Source: Pseudoneurospora amorphoporcata (Eukaryota > Ascomycota > Sordariomycetes > Sordariales > Sordariaceae). From it: a stretch of 64,000 nt of DNA. Made by a program: the position numbers and the translations under genes. Shown here piece after piece: positions 23,584-33,610 of this stretch; position 1 is the stretch's first letter; each line of letters begins with the position of its first letter. Under the pieces are notes generated by a model. The model ran no database searches. It saw nothing but the letters and a program-made list of their open reading frames with translations, and was not told where the DNA came from. The stretch covers positions 1-64,000 of the forward strand of contig MU859227.1 of the NCBI GenBank assembly GCA_033297205.1. Direction: 5' to 3'.

Positions 23584-25392
23584 TCAATTCGTCCCATTAG
23601 TTCCATACCCCTGACCACCCGAACTTCCACCCACAGTCCTCCTAGCCCTGCCCGTGATATCCTGCCAAGTAGCTCCAAACCTCCTCGCCGTGCTCGCCAG
23701 CAGGCCCTCCTCCTCATCCGCCTGCGCCTCCTCGTCAATCTCACCAAGATTCAACCTGGGAGTCCTGACCAGACTGGTGATGAACACCAGCAAGAACACG
23801 GTCAAGAACGCAAACTGGGCCCAGAAATCAACGGCGCCAAAAAAGGGCCAGTTGAGCACGATGCGGTTCAGAAAAGTCGACATGACGGTGGGCGTGCAGA
23901 CGTCCTTGGCCAGGGGGTCGGTGAGAGACTCGGAGCAGGGGCGGATCATGTCCCTGTGGTTCGTGCAGTCTGGTTGGGTGCCGGAGGTCAGAGCAAGACC
24001 TTGGCAGAAGGTTTGGGTGCCGTACATGGCGTATTGAGGGGCGAGAAGGTTGACGACTGCGTAGTTGATGGCGAGGATGATGAGGGCTTGCATGACGGTT
24101 GCGATGAGCAGGGCTTGGGGAGCGGTGCGGCCCTTCTTGAGTTGGAAAAGCCTGAGCCAGAGGAAGCGGATGCCGACGGAGGCGATGCCGGTGATGGAGC
24201 TGCTGAAGAGGAAGAGGATCAGGAAGGCCATGAGGATGTAGTCGACGGGGAACGCCTTGGCGGCCTTAACAAAGACCCAGTTGACGGGCTGGAATACGTT
24301 GATGTGCCCGAGGATGTAGCCGCAGTGGGACTTGCAGACTGAGTTGGCGGCCTTGTCGATGGCGGTGATGAGCATGGAGATGCAGAGGATTACCGAGAGC
24401 AGAAGAAGGAGGATGCCACCGATGAGTTTCAGGGGACGAAAAACGGCCTGGGTCTTGGTCCAGATTCGCATGATGGTGGATTGTCCCTCGCCGCGTGCTT
24501 CGGCTGCCAGACGCTGGCGGCGAACGAGAGTGCGTTCCTCACGGAGTAAAAGGTCGAGCTCGCGCCTGTCCTTCTGAGACATGGCTTCGGTGCGACCAGC
24601 GTTGCGCATCTCGATTTGACGCTGAAGCTCGCGGTTGCGCTCGAGGTCGGAAGCAGTCGTGGCGGAAAGCTGAGGGGCCGAGATGGACGGGGCACTCTTG
24701 ATGAAGGAGACTGGAAGGAGAGCAAGACCGGCTCCGGTGTAGGGAACGTGGAGGAGGGTTCCCACTGTCATGAGCAGGCCAAGGCCAAAGCTGAGAGCCT
24801 TTTCACCCTTGTGGCTTGTCAACAGACGCCTGAAGTAGTCGAGGTCGAGATGTCGGCCATGGTCTTGGGCTGCAGCAGGGACGAAGAAGCCTACGAGGAA
24901 CAAGATGATGACGAGGAAGATGAAGGCAATGGTATATTTCAAGGCTTGCGCGAACCGGGTAAACCCCGTCTCCCTTCCCTCCTCCTCAAGGACCTCATCG
25001 TGCTCTTCGTACCAGAAGTATGCGAACGGGATAACGACCAGGCAGAGCAGCGCATCGAAACTGTACAGGGAGTAGTAGACAATCTTGAGCGTCGTGAGGA
25101 TGCCGTCGATGCGTTCGGGAGTTGCCCAGTCTTTCTTGGTGCCCCTCGATGCGGACGCGGTGGAGGAGACGAGGGCGATATCGACGGGAAGGAGGAACAC
25201 TGTAGCGAGTAGAGAGGTGAGACTGATGATGGCGACGGTGGTGACAAGCTTGGAGCGATCATATGGGGTCTGCCAGGTGAAGATGGTGATGACGGCGACG
25301 AGGAAGACTAGAGCAACGGCGACGGCGTAGGCGGTCCAGATCAAGCTAGTCTGGAGTAGCCCGGCGCGTGCCACCATTGGGGTGGTATCCAT
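23584..25392 (-). CDS. LMBD1-type lysosomal/vacuolar membrane protein (probable cobalamin transporter)
   Basis: An intronless protein of 602 residues from the ATG of MDTTPMVARAG; 31 upstream in-frame codons are judged to be leader. It has about nine hydrophobic membrane segments: two near the N-terminus, three between ~120 and 250, two around a basic/coiled cytosolic loop (~275-345, rich in Arg/Glu), and the rest to ~575. The C-terminal tail is acidic (GEIDEEAQADEEEGLL) and includes a dileucine-type ...EEEGLL sorting signal. Layout and length match fungal LMBR1/LMBD1 proteins, annotated as probable lysosomal cobalamin transporters. Because many fungi neither make nor use cobalamin, the real cargo or scaffold role in fungi is uncertain. 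Confidence 0.9.
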   Translation of the reverse strand: MDTTPMVARAGLLQTSLIWTAYAVAVALVFLVAVITIFTWQTPYDRSKLVTTVAIISLTSLLATVFLLPVDIALVSSTASASRGTKKDWATPERIDGILTTLKIVYYSLYSFDALLCLVVIPFAYFWYEEHDEVLEEEGRETGFTRFAQALKYTIAFIFLVIILFLVGFFVPAAAQDHGRHLDLDYFRRLLTSHKGEKALSFGLGLLMTVGTLLHVPYTGAGLALLPVSFIKSAPSISAPQLSATTASDLERNRELQRQIEMRNAGRTEAMSQKDRRELDLLLREERTLVRRQRLAAEARGEGQSTIMRIWTKTQAVFRPLKLIGGILLLLLSVILCISMLITAIDKAANSVCKSHCGYILGHINVFQPVNWVFVKAAKAFPVDYILMAFLILFLFSSSITGIASVGIRFLWLRLFQLKKGRTAPQALLIATVMQALIILAINYAVVNLLAPQYAMYGTQTFCQGLALTSGTQPDCTNHRDMIRPCSESLTDPLAKDVCTPTVMSTFLNRIVLNWPFFGAVDFWAQFAFLTVFLLVFITSLVRTPRLNLGEIDEEAQADEEEGLLASTARRFGATWQDITGRARRTVGGSSGGQGYGTNGTN

Positions 25393-26610
25393 GGTTGCGA
25401 TAATCGAGAGAGGGAGGATCTGTTGATGGATCGGGAGATGGTGATGGTTAAGGTAGGTAAGTTCAGAGGCACTGCAGCATGTCAATCAAATGGCAGTGAA
25501 ATGGTACGATAAGATAGGTAAAAGCTTAGTTAGTGATGCTGTAACGAAAAGGGAGAGGATGCGGAAGGGACGGGTTGGGACCTGTTGATCAATGTTACGG
25601 CACAGAAACAGGAGCTGCGAAGCGTGACGTAATTTGCGGGATTCACTGTAGCTAACGTTTAGCGTCCCCTGCAATGCCTGCCTTGCAAATGCACGCAATT
25701 CCGGGGGTGGGCCTGCCCTGACAGCTCGTGGGGCCGCTCTTGACGGGGCGCTAGACCTCCCCCGCACCTATTTAATCAAGCCAACCCTGCCCGGAATCTT
25801 CAACTTTTCCTGCTCCTCCTTTCTTTCTTCTTCATCCCAGTGCAGGGGTTTTACGCGTATCAGTGAGGATTCGTCCGAGATCGCGTTTTTGCTAGTTGAA
25901 AACTACATACCTGACCGCTCTCAGTTGGCTTCGGCTGGCTGGGGAATTTTTGGGTTTCCGGGAAGATTATTGATTGATCTTTGATTGTCTTTCACTCTTT
26001 CATTGCCTACGGTTCCTTGGTGAGGGCTGTGGTGAGGAAGGAAACGGATGGACGCATCCATGGCATACTGTCACAAGTAGCTACAGAGAACTACTGTGGC
26101 TGTGGGTACCTACCCGCCAAATACGCAATTATCTTGTAGGGCAGCCAGGAATTCATCCTCATCAGGTTCACACATTCAGCACATCTGGTAGAATCTCTGG
26201 AATGGGAAAGTTGATTGAGATGTAAAACATCTTTAACTTGGGTTTGTCCTTGTTGAAAATAGTCCATCATCCTTCAAAATCACCTTCCAGCAGGGCTGCG
26301 TTTTGTGTTGGCCCATGTGATTTTAGGGTACCCGACCACGTGAGTTGGCGATCCAAGGGCTTTCCACTTGGACAAGAACGGCGGGGTCCGAACGCGCTTC
26401 TCGATGCGACACGACCAAACAAACTTCAACCTCAACCAGCTCCCGTCTCTCCAGCTTCATCACTCTCCAACGAGGCTTTTTGCTATGCGATAATCTGGCT
26501 AAACCTCAACATGACACGATACTCCCTTTGAAGCAAATGTAGGAAGAAGGACTTTCCCCAATTGCTTTCTCCCGGCTTCTGCGACCCGGTCCCCCAAACG
26601 ACACCAAATC
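25393..26610. other. Divergent promoter region
   Basis: 1.2 kb between the LMBD1-type gene (-) and the large disordered protein (+). It is pyrimidine-rich at 25797-25850. No gene is supported. Confidence 0.5.
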
Positions 26611-29600
26611 ATGGCTCCCACATCACCAGTCTCAGCCATGACCTCGCCAGCCCTACATATTCCCACCTGGTCGCCTGGTCACCTTTCGGGCAAGCAGAAA
26701 ATTCCGCGCAATATCCTTCGAGTTCACCGGGAGCAGCAGGAACTACTGGATCGCCAGGATGCCTGGAACCCCGATGGCTTTGCCAATGTCCCAGCAGAAC
26801 TCCTGCAACAAGTCAAGGCGCAGTACATCCACAGTATCGCGCCGCTCCCATCACCTCGCAAAAACCCCTCGCCGGCACGACCGTCTGCAGATTCCCTAAG
26901 AGAAGATGAGGAACAGGACGAACCATCAACACCGGACCCAACCGCTACAGGTTCACAAGAGGGAACACCCATCCCTTGGTCACCATCTCCCGAGCACCAT
27001 CTCCGACCAGCGACACCTGTTAGCGACGGCGAAGCGAAGGATGGAACACCAGGACGACTGGAATCCTCGCCAGAAAATAACTCGACCCCTAAACAGGCGA
27101 CGATAGCAACTCCCGACCTCCCCAGTCGCGCGCTACCGGCACCGTTTTCGTCCCAGAAACGCCCAGCAGAACATGGTCCATCATCCCCGTTAGTGTTCAA
27201 GGTCAAGGCCCGCGTTCCCTTCTTGCCCGAGTTTCCTCCAAGCAGTAGCGTTGCTTCCGAGGATGGATTGGAATTCCAAGTCCCCATGGCCGTGACCGAC
27301 GTTCTTCCTCCTGTCAACAAAGGAGCCTTGCCTGTTCTGCCTGATGATGCCGAGTTGGAGCAGACTCCTCCATCGGCCCAAATCATACCCGCTAGCTACC
27401 TTGCTCGCACCACGCCGTCGAGGCCACCGCCGGAAAAGCGTCGCCGCATCATGACCAAATCAGCCACCACCATATATAGCGATTACAGGTCGACTGCTAC
27501 TGAGCCCGAACGGGCCTCGGCTGTGTTTCCCCGAGCGGAAACAGAAGAACCCTCGATGACCAGGTTGTCTGAGCATATCGCTGACTCCCAACAAGCCCCT
27601 GAAGAGCAGCAGTCTGCCGATACTAGTAGCCACTCGCTGAAAACAAGGGAACAGCCGACTCAACATCTGGCCAGCTCTGATGAAAAGATCCCGCCGAATG
27701 GGCCGCCCTCTCAAGTTCCTTACACCGCCTACAAAGTGGCATACCCAGATTACAAGGGCAGCCTCGGAGACTTTGTAAGGGCGGTTCTATGTGTACATGA
27801 CCTTCGGAAACGAAGTGCCATCATGGAGTTCCTCTACGACGACTTTGTCCGCTATTATTGCGACGATTACCTGCAGTACATACGCGAAGCTGCAGATGGC
27901 CACGGCAATGTCCCAGTCCGGGTAGCTATCGAGTTTTACAATGACCAGGTTTCCAGACCTCGCTACCAGAAGGGAGTCCTGACTAAAGAAAACATTAATG
28001 ATGTTCTCGAGAAGTACCCTAAGATGGTACGGTCGATTAGCGAAACACTGGGGTTTACCACACCAGTTGTTCTACGGGAAAACGGAGATTCAAGCAAGCC
28101 AAAGATGCCTATTATTCCATCGCCCTCAACGACGAACCATTTACCAAAACCACGGTTGGCCGCAAAGTCAATCACGAAAGCTCTGGTCGGAACGCTTACA
28201 GCCGAACTTGCTTCGGATCCCATCCATCCTCCATCCTCGATACCGAACAAGAGAATCCGGCCGGTTATCCAGACCATAGATCGTTCGGTACCGCGCCGAC
28301 TATCCAACCGGCCTCTAGAACTTGAGCCTCCTGTAGAAGATGAGCCAATACCAGGCTCAGATGCTGCTGCGCCTATCGAGATAGGCTCGGCGTCCTCATC
28401 CTCATCGCCGTCTCCATCGCCGCCTCCTCCTGTACTTCCACAAGCACCTAGTCGTTCACAAGGAATGGGTCCTGCCTCCTCCGCCACAAAAGTCACTCGA
28501 CCACAAAATCAAACACGTGTTAGCCCATCTCCACGAGAAGCATCAGCAGCCTTCAAAGGGCCACGACTAGATACTAGCCCACCACCACCTCCACCATCCT
28601 CAGCGAATATCACGACGCAACGGGCATCTATCAGTCCACCTCCTCCTCGACGAGGTTCAAAAGTCGACGTCAGCTCCCCAGCCCTCCCTGCCAGCCATCA
28701 ACGAACACAGCAAAAAAATACCCGACCAAGCTCCCAAATTGTACCAGGGACTCCCGTCCCCGCCCCAGTAGCACCACCTCGACCAACCACTACCACCGCA
28801 CCAAGCCCCTCCCGGCCTTTGATAACCCAAATCCCCGCCCTTACCAACTTCACCAACACCAACACCAACACCAACCTCCCCTTGCTCAGCCAACTCAGTA
28901 ACGCAGAGAGTATTCCCGATCCTTCGGCCCCATCTGCCCTCTCCTCTACAGCCCGCTCAAAGCTCATATCTAGCACCGCCAACGCGTATAACCACACTCC
29001 TCCTCCTCCTCCTCCTCCTCATTCCCGTCCCTCCGGCCCCATTGCCGCTACCGCTACCGGTACCACTACCGCAACCCACCTCAACGTACTCTCAACCCAA
29101 ATCAGCAACCCAGATAGCATCCCCGAACCAAGCCTCCCTCCACGTTTGCAACGTCAGCAACGAACGAAATCCAGCTCCAGCTGGAACCCGAGTTCAAGCC
29201 CAAGGTTGACTTCTTCGAATCTATCGAGGCTAGCGCACATTACTAGTAGCAGCAGGAAGTTTCTGCAGAGGAAGCCAGCATTGGGGGCGGGGGCGGGGGC
29301 GGGGGCGGGGGCGGGGACGCCTTCGAGCTCAGCTTCGGCATCGGGGTCGGGATTGGGATTGGGATCGGGATCAGGGTCGGTGGTGACGAGTAGTGCTGCT
29401 ACTGGGGTTATTGGATCAGGCGGTATTGTGAAAGATAAGGGCAAGGGGAAGGCAAAGGCAAAGGCGAAAGTAAAAGGGAAGGGAAAGGATACGGGTACGG
29501 GTACGGGTGGTAGGGATTTGAGAGCCGAGTATTTTGTTAATTTTGTGAGGGAGAAGAAGATGAGGGAGATTAGGGAGGCGACGGAGAAGACGGAGAAGGC

Positions 29601-29673
29601 TGCTGCTGCTGCTGCTGCTGCTAGCCCGAGTCATCTGGCTCCGGAGAGTAGTAATGGGCAGCAGGCGGGTTAA
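26611..29673 (+). CDS. 1020-residue disordered protein with a conserved central block
   Basis: An intronless frame from ATG 26611. Most of it is low-complexity Pro/Ser/Thr sequence. Two parts look folded. Residues ~15-75 (WSPGHLSGKQKIPRNILRV, then HREQQELLDRQDAWNPDGF) may be a short helical motif. Residues ~370-490 contain YPDYKGSLGDFVRAVLCV and a helical stretch with DDFVRYYCDDYLQYI. This second block resembles a motif I associate, without certainty, with Pezizomycotina telomere-cap (Tpz1/TPP1-related) proteins. The C-terminus has a poly-(Gly-Ala) run coded by a GGGGGC repeat (about 29282-29315), a strongly basic KGKGKAKAKAK region, and a coiled helix ending in poly-Ala. Nuclear or nucleic-acid contact is plausible from the basic tract, but no function should be assigned. 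Confidence 0.75.
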   Translation: MAPTSPVSAMTSPALHIPTWSPGHLSGKQKIPRNILRVHREQQELLDRQDAWNPDGFANVPAELLQQVKAQYIHSIAPLPSPRKNPSPARPSADSLREDEEQDEPSTPDPTATGSQEGTPIPWSPSPEHHLRPATPVSDGEAKDGTPGRLESSPENNSTPKQATIATPDLPSRALPAPFSSQKRPAEHGPSSPLVFKVKARVPFLPEFPPSSSVASEDGLEFQVPMAVTDVLPPVNKGALPVLPDDAELEQTPPSAQIIPASYLARTTPSRPPPEKRRRIMTKSATTIYSDYRSTATEPERASAVFPRAETEEPSMTRLSEHIADSQQAPEEQQSADTSSHSLKTREQPTQHLASSDEKIPPNGPPSQVPYTAYKVAYPDYKGSLGDFVRAVLCVHDLRKRSAIMEFLYDDFVRYYCDDYLQYIREAADGHGNVPVRVAIEFYNDQVSRPRYQKGVLTKENINDVLEKYPKMVRSISETLGFTTPVVLRENGDSSKPKMPIIPSPSTTNHLPKPRLAAKSITKALVGTLTAELASDPIHPPSSIPNKRIRPVIQTIDRSVPRRLSNRPLELEPPVEDEPIPGSDAAAPIEIGSASSSSSPSPSPPPPVLPQAPSRSQGMGPASSATKVTRPQNQTRVSPSPREASAAFKGPRLDTSPPPPPPSSANITTQRASISPPPPRRGSKVDVSSPALPASHQRTQQKNTRPSSQIVPGTPVPAPVAPPRPTTTTAPSPSRPLITQIPALTNFTNTNTNTNLPLLSQLSNAESIPDPSAPSALSSTARSKLISSTANAYNHTPPPPPPPHSRPSGPIAATATGTTTATHLNVLSTQISNPDSIPEPSLPPRLQRQQRTKSSSSWNPSSSPRLTSSNLSRLAHITSSSRKFLQRKPALGAGAGAGAGAGTPSSSASASGSGLGLGSGSGSVVTSSAATGVIGSGGIVKDKGKGKAKAKAKVKGKGKDTGTGTGGRDLRAEYFVNFVREKKMREIREATEKTEKAAAAAAAASPSHLAPESSNGQQAG

Positions 29674-29775
29674 GCGGTTTCCATGACGTGATTATTGGAT
29701 TATGGTAAGTATACATGGATGATTGTTGGATACTAATGTATGCTAGCAGCAAGACACGGCTACTTCCTAGATATC

Positions 29776-29992
29776 TCAGACAAGGGTCACCCTTCTGACC
29801 TCAAACTCTTTCAATAGTTCCCGACACCCATCACTTGCATGCCCCAGCCCCATTTGTGAAACATCACAGCAATGGAAGAAACCTATACGCCGAAGAGTGT
29901 CCGGTTGGTCTGGGCCCAATTCCTGTAAAACAAGCCCAGCATACGCCGGCGTGGTGATGGTGTTTTTGTTGACTTTGTTCTGCCCCTCGTCA

Positions 29993-30025
<33 letters not shown>

Positions 30026-32057
30026 ACTTGTTCAGCTAGCAACAGAAGCCATATGCCGGTCCTATCACTCCCATGTTTATCAACTCCGTCTGCTGCTTTT
30101 TCTTCTTCGGGAGCCGCATCAAGTGTCACCACCACTTCATGTCCTTGCTCGCCCACTGGAACTCCTATCTCATCATAGCCAGAAGCAAAACCAGATCCTC
30201 CTGGTGGTGGAGAGTTGCTCCACATAAGCCGCGCCGCCGATGAGAAGGAAGACACTTCTCTCATTGGCCCTTCAATGTCCAGATACCCAGAAGCAACAGA
30301 GTCAAACTCCCCGAAAGAACCCGGGGTTACCACAGCTTTCAAAATATTCAGGCTGGGCACTGGTCGGAGAACCTGAATCGTTTCCTCGCCGGCGGCGGGG
30401 TACACAAACGTGGCGTCATCGATGGACGCCCAAGACCAGGAAGGCGCTCGATAGCCTGCTGGACGCGCCTGGAGTATTCTAGGGTAGTCTTCGGGATCGA
30501 GATTGCTGTTTTCATTTGTACTCGTCCTACTGCTCGTCTTTGGCACCGCAAACCAGCAAAGCGCCAGCGGGAGGTCCTCCCTCCATAACCCGGCCAAGTA
30601 TTCCTTCCCCGTTTCTCGATGATAAACTTGGGCGATGGCTGACAGGGCGCGCAGCTTGTCGGCGGAGAAGGAGAGGTGCCGGGATGAGTATTCCCCTACA
30701 ACTTCGGACCATGGCCGGGACGATGAGAGCGCGAAGAAGGGATTGAGCTCCGAATTTGAATCTGGCTGCTGTGCAGCTTTGCTGGTGAGAGTGGTAGGCT
30801 CAAGCAAGCCATAAGAATCGGAAATCGTTCTGCAACTCCACTCCAGCAACGTGCTGCGGTAGAGCAACGCTCGCTGCGAGAGGGCGTACTCCTGGTACGT
30901 CCACGCTCTCGAATTGATGGGATCGCTTTCCCAGACCCGTGTCTCGTAGGCATATGCCTCCATCGTCTCTACGCGCCTCTCCTCCTCCTCCTCCTCTCCA
31001 GATTCAGACATGGACCCCTGCCTAGTCTGACTCAAAACCTGCAGCTTAACCGGCGGGCAAAACCGATACCAGTGTCCGCGACGGTAAAGGAACCCGTCAT
31101 CAGCCTTCGTTGACCACGCTGCGCTGATAGTTATGGTAGCGTGGAGGTAGATCTCGGGCATCTTGCCGAGTTCCCTCTTGAGGTCCTGCTCATCACCCTG
31201 GATGATGCAGAGAGCGTCGAGCCACAGGTAGCGGATGGCCAGGCCGCGACACACGCGCACAGCGTCTTGGATAGTTCTGGGGAGCTCGTCAAAGGGGATG
31301 CCCTTGTAATGGGCTGCTAGTGTTTTCTTAGTCGTCTTGACGGGCTGGTCGCCGCCCCAGACGTAGCTTAGCGCACACCATGTTTGGGCTTCGTCACCCA
31401 CGCTAGAGGACTCCACGAGCCTTACGCCATGTTCGCTGACTTGGAGGAGCCGGGTGGGCGTGAATGCGTCTGAGTTGGATGATGATGGTGGTAAGCGGCA
31501 GCGCGGGTGGGAAGAGAGGCATGTAGAGATCCAGTCGCGTGAGAGCTGGAAAGCTTCCGGAGAGCCTGGGTCGCAATCTAGTGATTCACTTGGTTTTCCT
31601 GGTGGTTGTCAGTAACGCCTAGGAGGGCGAATGAAGTCACCCATCTCCGACACTTACCTGACGAGAGGATCACCTTCAAGATGTTAGCTAAGGCAATGCC
31701 CTTATCGCCATCCAGCTTGTGGGACAGCTTAAGCCCTCTGTCGGTAAGCGATCCGTAAACTGTCTTGGAGCCGTCCAGGTCCAATATGTCGAGCGAGAGG
31801 CCGAGGTCTATCAACTCGCCGAGGAGATATTCAAACAAAGGACACCCTTCATCTCGCGCTAGTAAAGCATCAGAGATGCTGTCCGCTAGGTAGACGTTGC
31901 TGAGGCTGGAGAGCTGGTGTCCCCTGAGGCCCTCACCTGCTTTGAGGTCAGCTTCATCCAAGACAATCCAGTCACAGTGACGGCAGCTATGAGGCTCGTA
32001 GGTGTGCTTCCAGCCGCGGTTCAAGCCAAGGGCTCTCTCCTCACCAAGACGATCCAT
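29776..32057 (-). CDS. HET-domain (heterokaryon incompatibility) protein
   Basis: Exons 32057-31658 and 31577-29776 give 733 residues. The 80-nt intron (GTAAGT...CACTAG) splits an Asp codon. The start is the ATG of MDRLGEERALG; the frame further upstream has only a TTG. The N-terminal exon has HSCRHCDWIVL, a Cys-pair region common in HET proteins. The second exon continues CDPGSPEAFQLSRDWISTCL, then PTRLLQV and the HET core: ALSYVWGG at ~200, RYLWLDALCIIQGDEQD and the helix with YLHATITISAAW. A later SRAWTYQEYALSQRALLY matches HET motif 3. The C-terminal third carries a run of ~10 Glu. Such proteins trigger cell death after fusion of unlike hyphae, but most family members have no tested role. 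Confidence 0.9.
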
Positions 32058-33610
32058 GGGTATGTGCAATCCAGACGCCCTTGGCCTGTTGTGGAGTAAG
32101 GTGATGGTTGCGACAAGGTCGCATTTCGAGACCTGGAAATATTAAACAGAGACGTTGGGCCTCAACCAATCAGTGCTTCCGGTGCCCATAGTTCGCGCAG
32201 TTGGTGGTCGAGGTTGACGAGAAAGGAAATGGCTGGACAGAAAGTTAGCGAACCAGGAACTCTCATGGTCCAACCGTGTAGGCTCTTGGCATCAGCAAGA
32301 ACGATACATCGTCACCTCGAGCGAAGCGATCTGATGATGATGATGATGAAAATGCTCAGCTTGATTGATGGCTTGGTTGGAAGGAGGAAGAAGATTTCGT
32401 GGTTGGTCAGATGAGGCCAGGTCTCAATATTACCAAGTAGGAAAATCCAGGCCGGTTTGCACCTTCCACACCTTCCAGCCATTCCATGAGGACTAACGTA
32501 GCCATAACACCTGCTCCACAGGCCCTCCTTCCTTCCTTCGACGCGTCGTGCATGATGAAGGAAAATGATTCAAAAAAAGAAGGAAAATGATTCAAAAATA
32601 GAAGGAAGAAATGGAATATAAGGACGTGAAGTAAAAGGAAAATTATGGAAAAAAGAAAAGAATAAGAACATACGACACCCGGAATTCGCTGCTAGCCACC
32701 GACCTAACTACACAACTAGTCAGGCAATGGACGACCAAAAAAATCTATAGGAGAGCGGACAGGATCCCGAGTTGTCCACCATCTATGGTCGTATGTGTTT
32801 ATTCCTATCACAAGTTAGCATCATAGTCAGGTTCGATGTCCGTGATGCTGTTCGCGATCTGGATGCGGAGGCTTTGGGAATCACAAAAGTGTATTGAAAC
32901 CTTCTACGTAAGCACAATAAAAGAATGGGTATCATCAGGTGGTTAGATGTGAACGGTGTCCATTGATGACATTGGAGTGCAATGTCATCAGTGTTCTGTT
33001 AAAATTGGGCCCTTTGGCTGAAAAACACAATAGATGATGGAGGTGTGTTTTCAGAATATCACGAATCTGATTATTTCTATTCGTTGCGAAACTACCTAGC
33101 AAGACCACAACCACCATCCCAAGAATCATAAAGGAGCGAGAACGAGCATGAATTGCCCATAATGATGATAATATTTTCTCTTTCCCAACTTTGACCAGTA
33201 AGCCGCTATTTATTTCTGCTGACGTTTCTTCTTCTTCGTACGTATGTACGTGAAAAGGAAGTTGCTTAAGCTAGTTTTAATCTCCAACTCTAGTTTAAGA
33301 AACAGAGAAGCAAAACGACGACGACGACGGCGGCGGCCCAAAAGGAAGAAACGTGAAAATGCAGTTTGATGTGATGTGTGACGACGACAACAAGATTGAA
33401 CAACAATGATGATAAATAGCAAGTCCGCGCTCGCGCTCATTTTGCTACTGCCTAGCCACCCTTCCCTTTTTTGTTATATACGGTGTTGTTGCAGTGGCAG
33501 TTTTGTTTCGATCCCCCTCCTTTCTTCCTTTCCTCTTCATGAAGCATTTGCGCTTTTTCTTCTTACAACTCAATCCACCCCCGCTCGATCATGACGACTT
33601 CTTAGGATAA
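32058..33610. other. Intergenic, no supported gene
   Basis: 1.55 kb between the HET gene start and the end of rpb1. It has a short GATGAT run near 32333-32349 and generally A-rich 3'-flank-like sequence at 32560-32660 and 33100-33400. There is no coding signal. Confidence 0.5.

Noticed and set aside
23443..24342. 299-codon plus-strand frame
   Set aside because: Starts in a CAA microsatellite and runs antisense to the LMBD1-type gene.
32058..32069. Start of the HET protein four codons upstream (MHIPMDR)
   Set aside because: The first codon is TTG, not ATG; the ATG of MDRLGEERALG is used.
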